NCBI GenBank assembly: GCA_015662065.1 | Contig: DQUX01000319.1 | Span: 1-5,073 of the forward strand | Length of the DNA stretch: 5,073 bases | Source: Anaerolineales bacterium | GTDB taxonomy: Bacteria > Chloroflexota > Anaerolineae > B4-G1 > DUEL01 | Reading direction: 5' to 3' | In this document: positions 1 to 5,073 of the stretch, piece by piece | Layout of the letters: each line of letters starts with the position of its first letter | Position numbering within the stretch: position 1 is the first letter of the stretch | The notes under the pieces: generated by a model | The model's input: only the letters and a program-made list of their open reading frames with translations | Databases searched by the model: none | What the model was told of the DNA's origin: nothing | Made by a program: the position numbers and the translations under genes

Positions 1-28
1 GGGATAGAGACAAGGACAGCCCCACCAA

Positions 29-56
29 TTGCCCGGTGAGGGGGAATGAGTATAAT
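29..56 (+). promoter_or_regulatory. Sigma-70-type promoter of the aldolase gene
   Basis: The -35 box TTGCCC (29-34) and a perfect -10 box TATAAT (51-56) are separated by 16 bases. The start point is predicted near 63, giving a leader of about 22 bases before the ATG at 85. The same TTGCCC/TATAAT pair occurs in front of both LysM-M23 genes in this window, which strengthens the call. The ATG at 46 lies inside this promoter and so cannot be the start used from it. Confidence 0.8.
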
Positions 57-76
57 GCCCATAGGTGGAACTGAAG

Positions 77-81
77 GGAGG
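77..81 (+). promoter_or_regulatory. Ribosome binding site that fixes the aldolase start
   Basis: GGAGG, inside a GGGAGGA context, ends three bases before the ATG at 85. The in-frame ATGs at 46 and 55 have no comparable site and fall inside or directly after the promoter. This decides the start in favour of 85. Confidence 0.75.
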
Positions 82-84
82 AAG

Positions 85-720
85 ATGAGTATCTACCTGG
101 ACTCTGCTTCCATCGCCGAGGCGACGCGGGCGGCGGAGCTGGGCTTCGTCGCCGGCATCACCACCAACCCGAAGCTTCTGGCGCGGGAGGGCCGCCCCCC
201 CGAGGCGATCATCCCGGACCTGTGCGACGCCCTGGGCTGGGGGTTGGTCTTCTACCAGCTCAACGGCCCCACCCTCGAGGAACGAGAGGACGAGGCTCGT
301 CGGATGCTGGCTTTGCGCCCCCACCGGATCGGACTGAAGATTCCGTGTACTTCGGAGAACATCGGGCTGTTGGCCCGCCTGGCGGCGGAGGGAGTGGTCT
401 GTGCCGCCACCGCGGTCTTCAGCAGCCACCAGGGCTACCTGGCCTGCGAGGCGGGCGCTCGCTACCTGATCCCCTATGTCAACCGGGCCACCCGTCTTCT
501 GGGAGACGGCCTGGCGCTGGTCCGGGAACTGGCGGAGGTCTGCCGGGCGACGGGAGGGAGCACCGAAGTGCTGGCGGCGAGCCTGAAGAGTCCCCAGGAG
601 GCGGTGGAGGCCGTCGTGGCAGGCGCGGCGCATATCACGGCGCCGCTGGAGCTGATCCTGGCGCTGGGGGAGCACCCCCTCACCCGGCAGGCCCTGGAGG
701 CGTTCGCCTCGATCCCCTAG
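85..720 (+). CDS. fsa: Fructose-6-phosphate aldolase / short transaldolase (FSA/TalC family)
   Basis: The 211-residue product is a class I (Schiff-base) aldolase of the short transaldolase family. By family knowledge it should cleave or form fructose 6-phosphate from dihydroxyacetone and glyceraldehyde 3-phosphate, or act as a transaldolase, in the cytoplasm. Visible residues match E. coli FsaA position for position: Asp6, the TTNP motif at 26-29, the Schiff-base lysine Lys85 in LKIPCT, Thr109, Tyr131 in PYVNR, and Ser166 in LAASLK. Gln58 aligns with FsaA Gln59 after a one-residue gap. Gln and Tyr at these two places are typical of FSA, whereas true transaldolases carry Glu and Phe, so FSA activity is favoured. 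The length is slightly below the usual 214-220. The ATG at 85 is chosen for its ribosome binding site and the promoter just upstream. It is the first gene after that promoter and may be co-transcribed with the glycosyltransferase 96 bases downstream. The family call is very secure; the substrate is an inference. Confidence 0.93.
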   Translation: MSIYLDSASIAEATRAAELGFVAGITTNPKLLAREGRPPEAIIPDLCDALGWGLVFYQLNGPTLEEREDEARRMLALRPHRIGLKIPCTSENIGLLARLAAEGVVCAATAVFSSHQGYLACEAGARYLIPYVNRATRLLGDGLALVRELAEVCRATGGSTEVLAASLKSPQEAVEAVVAGAAHITAPLELILALGEHPLTRQALEAFASIP

Positions 721-747
721 GCAGCTCCCCCTCCATTTGAGCGATGT

Positions 748-796
748 CAGGGCGACCCGCCAGAGAATCGATAAGCCTCGCTGTGCGGTCGCCCTG
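748..796 (+). other. Inverted repeat in the gap before the glycosyltransferase gene
   Basis: CAGGGCGACC (748-757) is followed 29 bases later by its exact reverse complement GGTCGCCCTG (787-796). As RNA this would be a 10-bp GC-rich stem with a large loop, ending nine bases before the GAGGAGG ribosome binding site. No T tract follows, so it is a poor intrinsic terminator. It could be a processing or stabilising structure between two co-transcribed genes, or an operator. The function is unknown. Confidence 0.5.
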
Positions 797-816
797 GGTC
801 AAACGAGGAGGTATCC

Positions 817-1566
817 GTGAAGGACGAAGCCCAACGCGAAAGCCTCCCCATCCGGCAGAGGCTCTCCCCGGGCGGGCTGGCGCGCTGGCGCCCCCCCGCC
901 GTCCTGGCGTTGATCCCGGCCTGGAACGAGGCCGCTCGCATCGGCCCCATCGTCGAGGCGACGCGGGCCCACCTGCCCGTCCTCGTGGTGGACGACGGCT
1001 CCACCGATGGGACCGCCGAGGTGGCCCAGGCCGCCGGTGCCACGGTCGTGCGCCACCCGGAGAACCGGCGCAAGGGGGCGGCGCTCCAGACCGGGTTTGC
1101 CTGGGCGCTGGAACACGGCTACGACGCCGTCCTCACCCTCGACGCCGACGGGCAGCACGACCCGGCGGAGATCCCCAAGTTTCTGGCGGCGTTGGAGGGA
1201 GGGGCGGAGGGGCTGATCATCGGCGAGCGGGATTTCTCCCAGATGCCCTGGCCGCGGTGGTGGTCCACCCCATTGGGCACCTGGCTCCTATCCCTGGCCT
1301 TGGGCACGCGGGTCACCGACAACCAGAGCGGCTATCGGCTGGTCACCCGCCGCTTCCTGGAGCAACTCCACCTGACCAGCACCGGCTTCGAGATGGAGGT
1401 GGAGATGATCGCGGAGGCGGTGCGGCTGGGGTTCCCCATCACCTGGGTCCCTATCCGCACCATCTACGGGATCGACAAGCCCAGCTACTTCCACCCGCTG
1501 AAGGACACGCTGCGGTTCCTGCGGATGATCTGGAAGATCTGGAGAAGGAGGAGAAATGAACGATGA
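817..1566 (+). CDS. Family 2 glycosyltransferase, GT-A fold, soluble
   Basis: The 249-residue protein is a GT2 inverting glycosyltransferase related to polyprenyl-phosphate sugar synthases (DPM1-like). The N-terminal nucleotide-sugar fold shows ALIPAWNEAARI (31-42), VVDDGSTDGT (57-66) and NRRKGAALQTGFAWA (83-97). The metal-binding DXD motif is in LDADGQHDP (108-116). The acceptor side shows TDNQSGYR (167-174) and GFEMEVEM (190-197). The last ~25 residues are amphipathic and end in a strongly basic RRRRNER tail; no transmembrane segment is visible, so a peripheral membrane association is plausible. The GTG at 817 is chosen because a strong GAGGAGG site (805-811) sits five bases upstream. It follows the aldolase gene after 96 bases with no obvious promoter of its own. 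Its stop codon lies inside the hairpin at 1561-1596. Donor and acceptor cannot be told from sequence. The family call is firm, the DPM-like role only an inference. Confidence 0.9.
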   Translation: MKDEAQRESLPIRQRLSPGGLARWRPPAVLALIPAWNEAARIGPIVEATRAHLPVLVVDDGSTDGTAEVAQAAGATVVRHPENRRKGAALQTGFAWALEHGYDAVLTLDADGQHDPAEIPKFLAALEGGAEGLIIGERDFSQMPWPRWWSTPLGTWLLSLALGTRVTDNQSGYRLVTRRFLEQLHLTSTGFEMEVEMIAEAVRLGFPITWVPIRTIYGIDKPSYFHPLKDTLRFLRMIWKIWRRRRNER

Positions 1567-1596
1567 CCCAATGAACAATGGTTCATTGAGTCATCG
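1561..1596. terminator. Hairpin between convergent genes, likely two-way terminator
   Basis: CGATGACCCAATGAAC (1561-1576) faces GTTCATTGAGTCATCG (1581-1596) around the four-base loop AATG. Fifteen of 16 positions pair, with a single C/A mismatch at 1568/1589. It overlaps the GT2 stop codon (1564-1566) and ends 12 bases before the stop of the convergent LysM-M23 gene (1609-1611), where a shared terminator is expected. There is no T tract on the + side; reading the - strand, the bases after the stem are moderately T-rich (TTCATTTCTCC). Its AT-rich arms contrast with the GC-rich surroundings. Confidence 0.65.
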
Positions 1597-1608
1597 GGTT
1601 GCTGCTCA

Positions 1609-2787
1609 CTACGGCAGGTAGGCCCGGGGGTTTTGCTGCACCCCGTTGTAGCGGATCTCGAAGTGGAGATGCGGGCCGGTGGACCAGCCGGTGTTGCCCG
1701 TCGCGGCGATGACCTGCCCCCGCTCCACCGCCTGACCGGCGGTGACGTAGAAGTTGCTCAGGTGAGCGTAGTAGGTGGCGAAGCCGTTGGCGTGGTCGAT
1801 CACCACCAGGTAGCCGTAGCCGATGTCGGTCCAGCCGGCGAAACTGACAAAGCCCCCATCGGCCGCCCGCACCGCCGTGCCGACGGGCACGCCCAGGTCT
1901 ATGGCCCGGTGGCCGTACCAGTACCCCTGGGTGATGTACCCCAGCACCGGCCACTGGAAGAGCCCCGTTCCCCGCGCCCCCTCGGGGATGGGGCCGGTGT
2001 AGCTGGTGACCACCCGTGGGACCCAGGGCTTCTCCCCGCCGGGCACGATCAGCTTCATCCCCGGCTCGATGGCGAAGTCCGGCGGCTCCAGGTGGTTGTA
2101 CTCGCAGGAGGCGATTTCCTCCACGTCTACCTTGTACTTCTCGGCGATGGACTCCAGCGTGTCCCCCTCGGCGACGGTGTGATAGACGCCATCGATGGGG
2201 AGGATGATGATTTCCTGACCGATGCGCAGGAGGTCCGGCGCATCCTCCACCGCCGGGTTGGCCCACAGCACGGTCGTGGGGTCCACCCCGAACCGCGCCG
2301 CGATGGCCTGGACCGTATCGCCCAATTGGACGGTGTAGGTGATGACGTCCAGCCGGGGCCGATCGGGGATGATGGTGTGGGGGTCGACCCGGCGGGTCAC
2401 CGGACCCCAGCTATCCGGCTGGGGGGGCTGCCCGTTGTTGGCCAACACCTCCGCCAGTGCATCCTCCGAGGTCTCGGGGGTGGTCTGCTGGGCGAAGATC
2501 TCCGGTACCGAGGGAAGGGGGCGGGCGGCCAGCGCCGGCCAGCGGACGCTGCTGAGGGCCAGGGCGACGCAGGCCACAGCGATGACCGCCACGTGGGCCG
2601 AGGTACGGGTCAGGAACGGCCGTAAGCCCCGCCAGTCCCCACCCCATCGCCAGACCGTGACCGCCAGCCAGGCGAAGAAGCGGGGAAGCGTGGTCTCTAG
2701 CCACCTGCCCAGAGCCTCTCTTATCGCCGTTTTCCCCCGCGCTGCCCCGTCGCGGAGGGCAAGCGGGTCCTCTTTCGCCGTATCCAA
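1609..2787 (-). CDS. Membrane-anchored LysM-M23 peptidase (LytM-type), paralog 1
   Basis: The 392-residue protein is a probable peptidoglycan endopeptidase acting outside the cytoplasmic membrane. In order it has a basic N-terminal region, one membrane segment (about 62-81), a Pro-rich linker, LysM module 1 (about 149-196, TYTVQLGDTVQAIAARFGV), LysM module 2 (about 201-248, YHTVAEGDTLESIAEKYKV) and an M23 domain (about 275-392). LysM modules bind N-acetylglucosamine in glycan strands. The M23 zinc and catalytic residues are all present: His293 and Asp297 in GHRAIDLGV, His342 in YYAHLS, and His373/His375 in GPHLHFEIR. It should therefore be active, unlike degenerate EnvC/NlpD-type activators. 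The start is uncertain. TTG at 2787 is the first usual start codon after the promoter's predicted start point, with GAGG 12 bases upstream, which is rather far. The in-frame GTG at 2856 abuts the -10 box and would need upstream transcription. It is a tandem paralog of the next gene upstream. Confidence 0.88.
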   Translation of the reverse strand: MDTAKEDPLALRDGAARGKTAIREALGRWLETTLPRFFAWLAVTVWRWGGDWRGLRPFLTRTSAHVAVIAVACVALALSSVRWPALAARPLPSVPEIFAQQTTPETSEDALAEVLANNGQPPQPDSWGPVTRRVDPHTIIPDRPRLDVITYTVQLGDTVQAIAARFGVDPTTVLWANPAVEDAPDLLRIGQEIIILPIDGVYHTVAEGDTLESIAEKYKVDVEEIASCEYNHLEPPDFAIEPGMKLIVPGGEKPWVPRVVTSYTGPIPEGARGTGLFQWPVLGYITQGYWYGHRAIDLGVPVGTAVRAADGGFVSFAGWTDIGYGYLVVIDHANGFATYYAHLSNFYVTAGQAVERGQVIAATGNTGWSTGPHLHFEIRYNGVQQNPRAYLP

Positions 2788-2806
2788 CGCTAGTTTTATC
2801 CTCTTT

Positions 2807-2843
2807 CCCCCGGCGACCCTGCCCGAAATGCCGCCCGTGGGGG
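2807..2843 (-). other. Possible 5' leader hairpin of LysM-M23 paralog 1
   Basis: Reading the - strand, CCCCC (2843-2839) can pair with GGGGG (2811-2807), and GGCG (2835-2832) with CGCC (2815-2812), with ACG bulged out on one side. The stem begins close to the predicted transcription start (about 2841) and ends just before the AAAGAGG that may bind the ribosome. In GC-rich DNA such stems arise often by chance. A role in mRNA stability or start-site accessibility is speculative. Confidence 0.3.
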
Positions 2844-2847
2844 TTGG

Positions 2848-2875
2848 ATTATACACCCTATTCCTAAAAGGGCAA
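2848..2875 (-). promoter_or_regulatory. Sigma-70-type promoter of LysM-M23 paralog 1
   Basis: Reading the - strand, TTGCCC (2875-2870) and a perfect TATAAT (2853-2848) are separated by 16 bases. It lies in the 115-base gap between the two paralogs, 28 bases after the stop of the upstream one, so the downstream gene can be transcribed independently. The predicted start point is near 2841, giving a leader of roughly 54 bases to the TTG at 2787. Confidence 0.75.
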
Positions 2876-2902
2876 GTTCACCTCCAACGGACGCCCCGCC
2901 TG

Positions 2903-4066
2903 CTATGGCAGGTAGTAGAGTGGGTCCTGGGGGATCCCCTCGTAGCGGATCTCGAAGTGCAGGTGCGGGCCGGTGGACCGGCCGGTGGAGCCGCCGGCGC
3001 CGATGGCCGCCCCCTTCTGCACCGACTGACCGCAGACGACCCAGATACCGCTCAGGTGGGCGTAGTAAGTGTGGTAGCCGTTGCCGTGGTCCAGGACGAT
3101 CAGGTAGCCGTATCCCCAGTCGTTCCAGCCAGCGTAAGCGACCACACCGTTGTCGGCGGCGTAGATGGGGTCGCCGACGCGCAGGCCGATGTCGATCCCC
3201 CCGTGGGGCGGGTTGCGGGGGTCGTGGAAGACCCAGCCGGAGATGCGCCGGCCAGCGGTGGGCCAGTCGAACCAGCCATAGCCCCGTATTCCGCTCGCCG
3301 GTAGTGCGCAGACCCCCGAGCCGACCGCCGCCGAGCCCCGCAAGCCGGTGTACTGGGGCAGTTGCCAGACGATCCACTCCCGCGTCCCGCCGGGGATCAC
3401 CAGACGCATCCCCGCCTGCAGCGGCTCTCCTTCCTCCAGATCGTTCCACTCATTGTAGAGGGTGGAGGAATCCACGCTGTACTTCTCGGCGATGGAGGCC
3501 ACCGTCTCCCCCTCGGAGACCGTGTGGTAGACCCCGTCCACAGGCAGGATGTTGAGCACCATATCCGGCCAGAGCAGATGGGGGTTGTCGTGAAGGACGT
3601 CGGAGTTGGCCCAGTAGATGGTGTAGGGGGTCAGCCCAAACTGCTGGGCGATGCCGTAGACGGTGTCCCCCGGCTGGACGGTGTAGGTGATCACCGAGCG
3701 GCGGGGTCGTTCCGGGATGACGGTGTAGGGCAGGGCTAGGCGGGTCAGCACCTGAGGGGGGGAGGGCCGCCAGGGTTGAGAGCCCTCCTCCGACGCGGGG
3801 AGGGAGGGGAGAGGGTTGATCTCGGAGGATGGCCCGCCCAGGGCCTGCGCGGGCGGCTCGAGACGGGCCAACGCCAACACGGCCACCGCCAGCAGCGCCA
3901 CGCTTGCGTGAGCGGTGATCCGCGTCAGCACCGGCCGACGGGTCCGCCAGTCCACGCAGGCCCGCCAGATGAGGGTGCCCGCCCAGACGAAGAAACGGGA
4001 AAACAAACGTTGCCCCCACATCTCCTGGGCGGCCCCTGTCTGCTCCCTCCGCTCGTTTTCGGTCAT
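2903..4066 (-). CDS. Membrane-anchored LysM-M23 peptidase (LytM-type), paralog 2
   Basis: The 387-residue protein has the same architecture as its downstream neighbour: charged N-terminus, one membrane segment (about 51-68), acidic/Pro-rich linker, LysM 1 (about 126-174, TYTVQPGDTVYGIAQQFGL), LysM 2 (about 179-227, YHTVSEGETVASIAEKYSV) and a C-terminal M23 domain (about 262-387). The zinc and catalytic residues are intact: His288 and Asp292 in PPHGGIDIG, His337 in YYAHLS, His368/His370 in GPHLHFEIR. It probably cuts peptidoglycan cross-links at the outer face of the membrane. It has a longer linker between LysM 2 and M23 with Cys252, and a second cysteine, Cys345, in the catalytic domain; the other paralog lacks both, so a disulfide is possible. 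The ATG at 4066 is preferred because AGGGGG ends two bases upstream and the promoter starts transcription near 4094. An in-frame TTG at 4129 overlaps the -35 box and is excluded. It ends in YLP, as does the paralog. Confidence 0.91.
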   Translation of the reverse strand: MTENERREQTGAAQEMWGQRLFSRFFVWAGTLIWRACVDWRTRRPVLTRITAHASVALLAVAVLALARLEPPAQALGGPSSEINPLPSLPASEEGSQPWRPSPPQVLTRLALPYTVIPERPRRSVITYTVQPGDTVYGIAQQFGLTPYTIYWANSDVLHDNPHLLWPDMVLNILPVDGVYHTVSEGETVASIAEKYSVDSSTLYNEWNDLEEGEPLQAGMRLVIPGGTREWIVWQLPQYTGLRGSAAVGSGVCALPASGIRGYGWFDWPTAGRRISGWVFHDPRNPPHGGIDIGLRVGDPIYAADNGVVAYAGWNDWGYGYLIVLDHGNGYHTYYAHLSGIWVVCGQSVQKGAAIGAGGSTGRSTGPHLHFEIRYEGIPQDPLYYLP

Positions 4067-4100
4067 ATCCCCCTGGATCGGAGAGGGCCGATCCGCGGGG

Positions 4101-4129
4101 ATTATACCACCAGACAGGCGGGTGGGCAA
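4101..4129 (-). promoter_or_regulatory. Sigma-70-type promoter of LysM-M23 paralog 2
   Basis: Reading the - strand, TTGCCC (4129-4124) and a perfect TATAAT (4106-4101) are separated by 17 bases. The start point is predicted near 4094, about 28 bases before the ATG at 4066. The -35 box begins only about 22 bases after the stop of the tubby-like gene, so ftsK-operon transcripts may also run into the peptidase gene. I see no terminator in that gap. Confidence 0.78.
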
Positions 4130-4150
4130 TGGGGGCGCAGAACAAACGTG

Positions 4151-4804
4151 CTAGGAGGGTTGCGCCTGCAGCCGCATGTCCACGATGACGACCAGCCCGG
4201 CCAGGACGAGGACGGCGTGGCGGAGGGGGAGGTCGGGCGCCTCGACGACATAGCTGGCCCCCCGGGCGGGGCGGAGGATCTCACCCACCGGCTCCCCCCA
4301 TCGGTGGCGGCGCGTCCTCGCCAGTGCCTCCCGCATCTCCTCATCCCCCAGTTCCACCACCACTTCCTCCTCCGGCCGCTCGCTCCCCTCTTCTCCTTCT
4401 TCTTCTTCCTCCTGGGGGGGCAGGAAGATCTCGTACACCCGCTCCCCGTACCGGCTGCCTCGGGCCACATAGGTCTCCTCCCCCTGTCGAACCAGATAGT
4501 GGGGCAACCGCAGGAGGATCAGGTCCACCAGGTTCCATCGTTCCTCGATCACGGCCAGGGGCTCCTCCTGGTCGTCCAGGAACAGGGTGTACGCCCCGCC
4601 CAACTGCCAGGGGGAGGCGGGGGGGGGCTCGATCCGGCCGATGGGATTGTGGTCGGCGTCGAAGAGGGTGATCAGGCGGGTAGGATGGGGGAGGAACAAC
4701 CCGGTGGGCTCGACCAGGCAGCACACCTGGTCCGTCTCATCCATCACCTGATACCGGTAGGCCTGACGTTCGGAGTAGGTTTGCTTATAGATCCTGTACC
4801 TCAT
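4151..4804 (-). CDS. Probable tubby/LURP-one/scramblase-like protein with acidic insert
   Basis: The 217-residue protein has no firm assignment, but its pattern fits the tubby C-terminal-like fold (LURP-one-related / phospholipid scramblase-like). It opens with short alternating strands (MRYRIYKQTY, AYRYQVMDETDQVCCLVEP) and a DADHNPIGRIEP turn (49-60). It continues with further strands (AYTLFLDD, TYVARGSRYGERVYEIFLP) and ends in a buried-type hydrophobic helix, HAVLVLAGLVVIVDMRL (196-212), as expected for the central helix of that fold. That last segment could instead be a C-terminal membrane anchor. Residues 131-155 form a Glu-rich run (EEEEEGEEG and EEEVVVELGDEE) that looks inserted between strands and is probably disordered. 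Bacterial members have no settled function; membrane or lipid association is inferred. Its ATG overlaps the ftsK stop (ATGA), with AGGTGGAGG just upstream inside ftsK, so translation is probably coupled to FtsK. Confidence 0.55.
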   Translation of the reverse strand: MRYRIYKQTYSERQAYRYQVMDETDQVCCLVEPTGLFLPHPTRLITLFDADHNPIGRIEPPPASPWQLGGAYTLFLDDQEEPLAVIEERWNLVDLILLRLPHYLVRQGEETYVARGSRYGERVYEIFLPPQEEEEEGEEGSERPEEEVVVELGDEEMREALARTRRHRWGEPVGEILRPARGASYVVEAPDLPLRHAVLVLAGLVVIVDMRLQAQPS

Positions 4805-5073
4805 CCTCCACCTGCCTGGCGGAGCAACGCCTCAGCGATCGCTCGATTCACCTCCCGGGTCTGCCCCCCGGGCTGCGGCGGGCCGATCACGCCCTTCTCC
4901 TCCAGCATATCTATGATCCGGGCCGAGCGGGTATAGCCAATGCGCAGCCGCCGCTGGAGGAGGGAGATGGAAGCCCGGTTCTCCGCCAGGAGGATCGCCA
5001 GGGCATCGGGGAGCAGGTCGTCCTCGAAAGTGGGGGCAGGGGAGGCCGGTTCCTCTTGGAGGGGCAATTGGAC
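4801..5073 (-). CDS. ftsK: FtsK/SpoIIIE DNA translocase, C-terminal gamma domain (partial)
   Basis: Ninety residues, running in from the right edge of the window, form the C-terminal end of an FtsK/SpoIIIE-type protein. The gamma winged-helix domain spans about residues 17-75 of the fragment: DDLLPDALAILL, then SISLLQRRLRIGYTRSARIID (35-55) with the recognition helix, then MLEEKGVIGPP and QTREV. In the family, gamma reads polar DNA motifs (KOPS in E. coli, SRS in Bacillus) and so directs the hexameric motor; in E. coli it also activates XerCD. The frame is open to the edge (first visible residues VQLPLQ), so the motor and membrane domains should lie outside the window. An in-frame TTG at 5067 has no reason to be a real start. 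After REV there is a short tail of about 16 residues ending in QAGGG. Its TGA overlaps the next gene's ATG. A stand-alone gamma protein is possible but less likely. Confidence 0.88.
   Translation of the reverse strand, partial: VQLPLQEEPASPAPTFEDDLLPDALAILLAENRASISLLQRRLRIGYTRSARIIDMLEEKGVIGPPQPGGQTREVNRAIAEALLRQAGGG

Noticed and set aside
46..84. Upstream in-frame ATG giving 13 extra residues on the aldolase
   Set aside because: The ATG lies between the -35 and -10 boxes of the promoter, has no ribosome site, and the family N-terminus begins at the ATG at 85.
744..1559. + strand open frame of 271 codons overlapping the GT2 gene
   Set aside because: It is Arg/Gly/Pro-rich shadow sequence in another frame; the GT2 frame has all family motifs and a strong ribosome binding site.
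1633..2625. Long + strand open frame of 330 codons opposite LysM-M23 paralog 1
   Set aside because: It is antisense to a clear M23 gene, has low-complexity Gly/Asp/Val-rich content and no recognisable motif; such frames are common in GC-rich DNA.
2899..2912. Small hairpin CCTGC-TATG-GCAGG at the stop of LysM-M23 paralog 2
   Set aside because: Only five base pairs and no T tract on the - strand; too weak to call a terminator.
4067..4129. Upstream in-frame TTG giving 21 extra residues on LysM-M23 paralog 2
   Set aside because: The TTG is part of the -35 box, so it would not be transcribed from this promoter; ATG at 4066 has a ribosome site.
4002..4149. Nine-base direct repeat AACAAACGT at 4002-4010 and 4141-4149 around the start of LysM-M23 paralog 2
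   Set aside because: One copy is inside the coding region; a single pair of nine-mers without other structure is not convincing as an operator.
2817..5040. Several GGGNAGGG octamers resembling E. coli KOPS, e.g. 3728-3735 (+), 5032-5040 (+), 2817-2824 (-)
   Set aside because: They are on both strands, expected by chance in GC-rich DNA, and the polar motif read by this lineage's FtsK is unknown.

Overview
The window is 5,073 bases of GC-rich bacterial chromosomal DNA holding six protein genes packed almost end to end. I see no tRNA, rRNA, CRISPR array, insertion sequence or phage gene. The gene set (a short fructose-6-phosphate aldolase/transaldolase, a GT2 glycosyltransferase, two membrane-anchored LysM-M23 peptidases and FtsK), the high GC content and the wording of the LysM proteins suggest a Chloroflexota bacterium, perhaps Anaerolineae-like or thermophilic. 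That placement is an inference; the window holds no phylogenetic marker.

Left part, + strand (1-1566). A clear promoter (29-56) drives an FSA/TalC-type aldolase (85-720). A 96-base gap with a 10-bp inverted repeat leads into a soluble GT2 glycosyltransferase (817-1566). The two may be co-transcribed, since I see no good promoter between them.

Middle, - strand (1609-4129). Two tandem paralogous genes encode single-pass membrane proteins with two LysM modules and an intact M23 (LytM-type) zinc peptidase domain. Each has its own promoter. The first gene in transcription order is 4066-2903, the second 2787-1609. A near-perfect 16-bp hairpin (1561-1596) lies between the convergent GT2 and LysM-M23 genes and overlaps the GT2 stop codon.

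Right part, - strand (4151-5073). The 3' end of ftsK, which encodes the DNA-reading gamma winged helix, runs in from beyond the window edge. It overlaps by ATGA a gene for a probable tubby/LURP-one/scramblase-like protein with an acidic insert.

The right-hand two thirds therefore centres on cell envelope and division: peptidoglycan hydrolases next to the FtsK DNA translocase and a possible membrane-associated protein. The most useful non-coding observation is that all three recognisable promoters share the same form, TTGCCC, 16 or 17 bases, TATAAT. They lie on or downstream of the longest-ORF starts of three genes and so correct those starts. I found no evidence of a new defence, mobile or RNA system here; the region looks like ordinary core chromosome with a few features worth checking.
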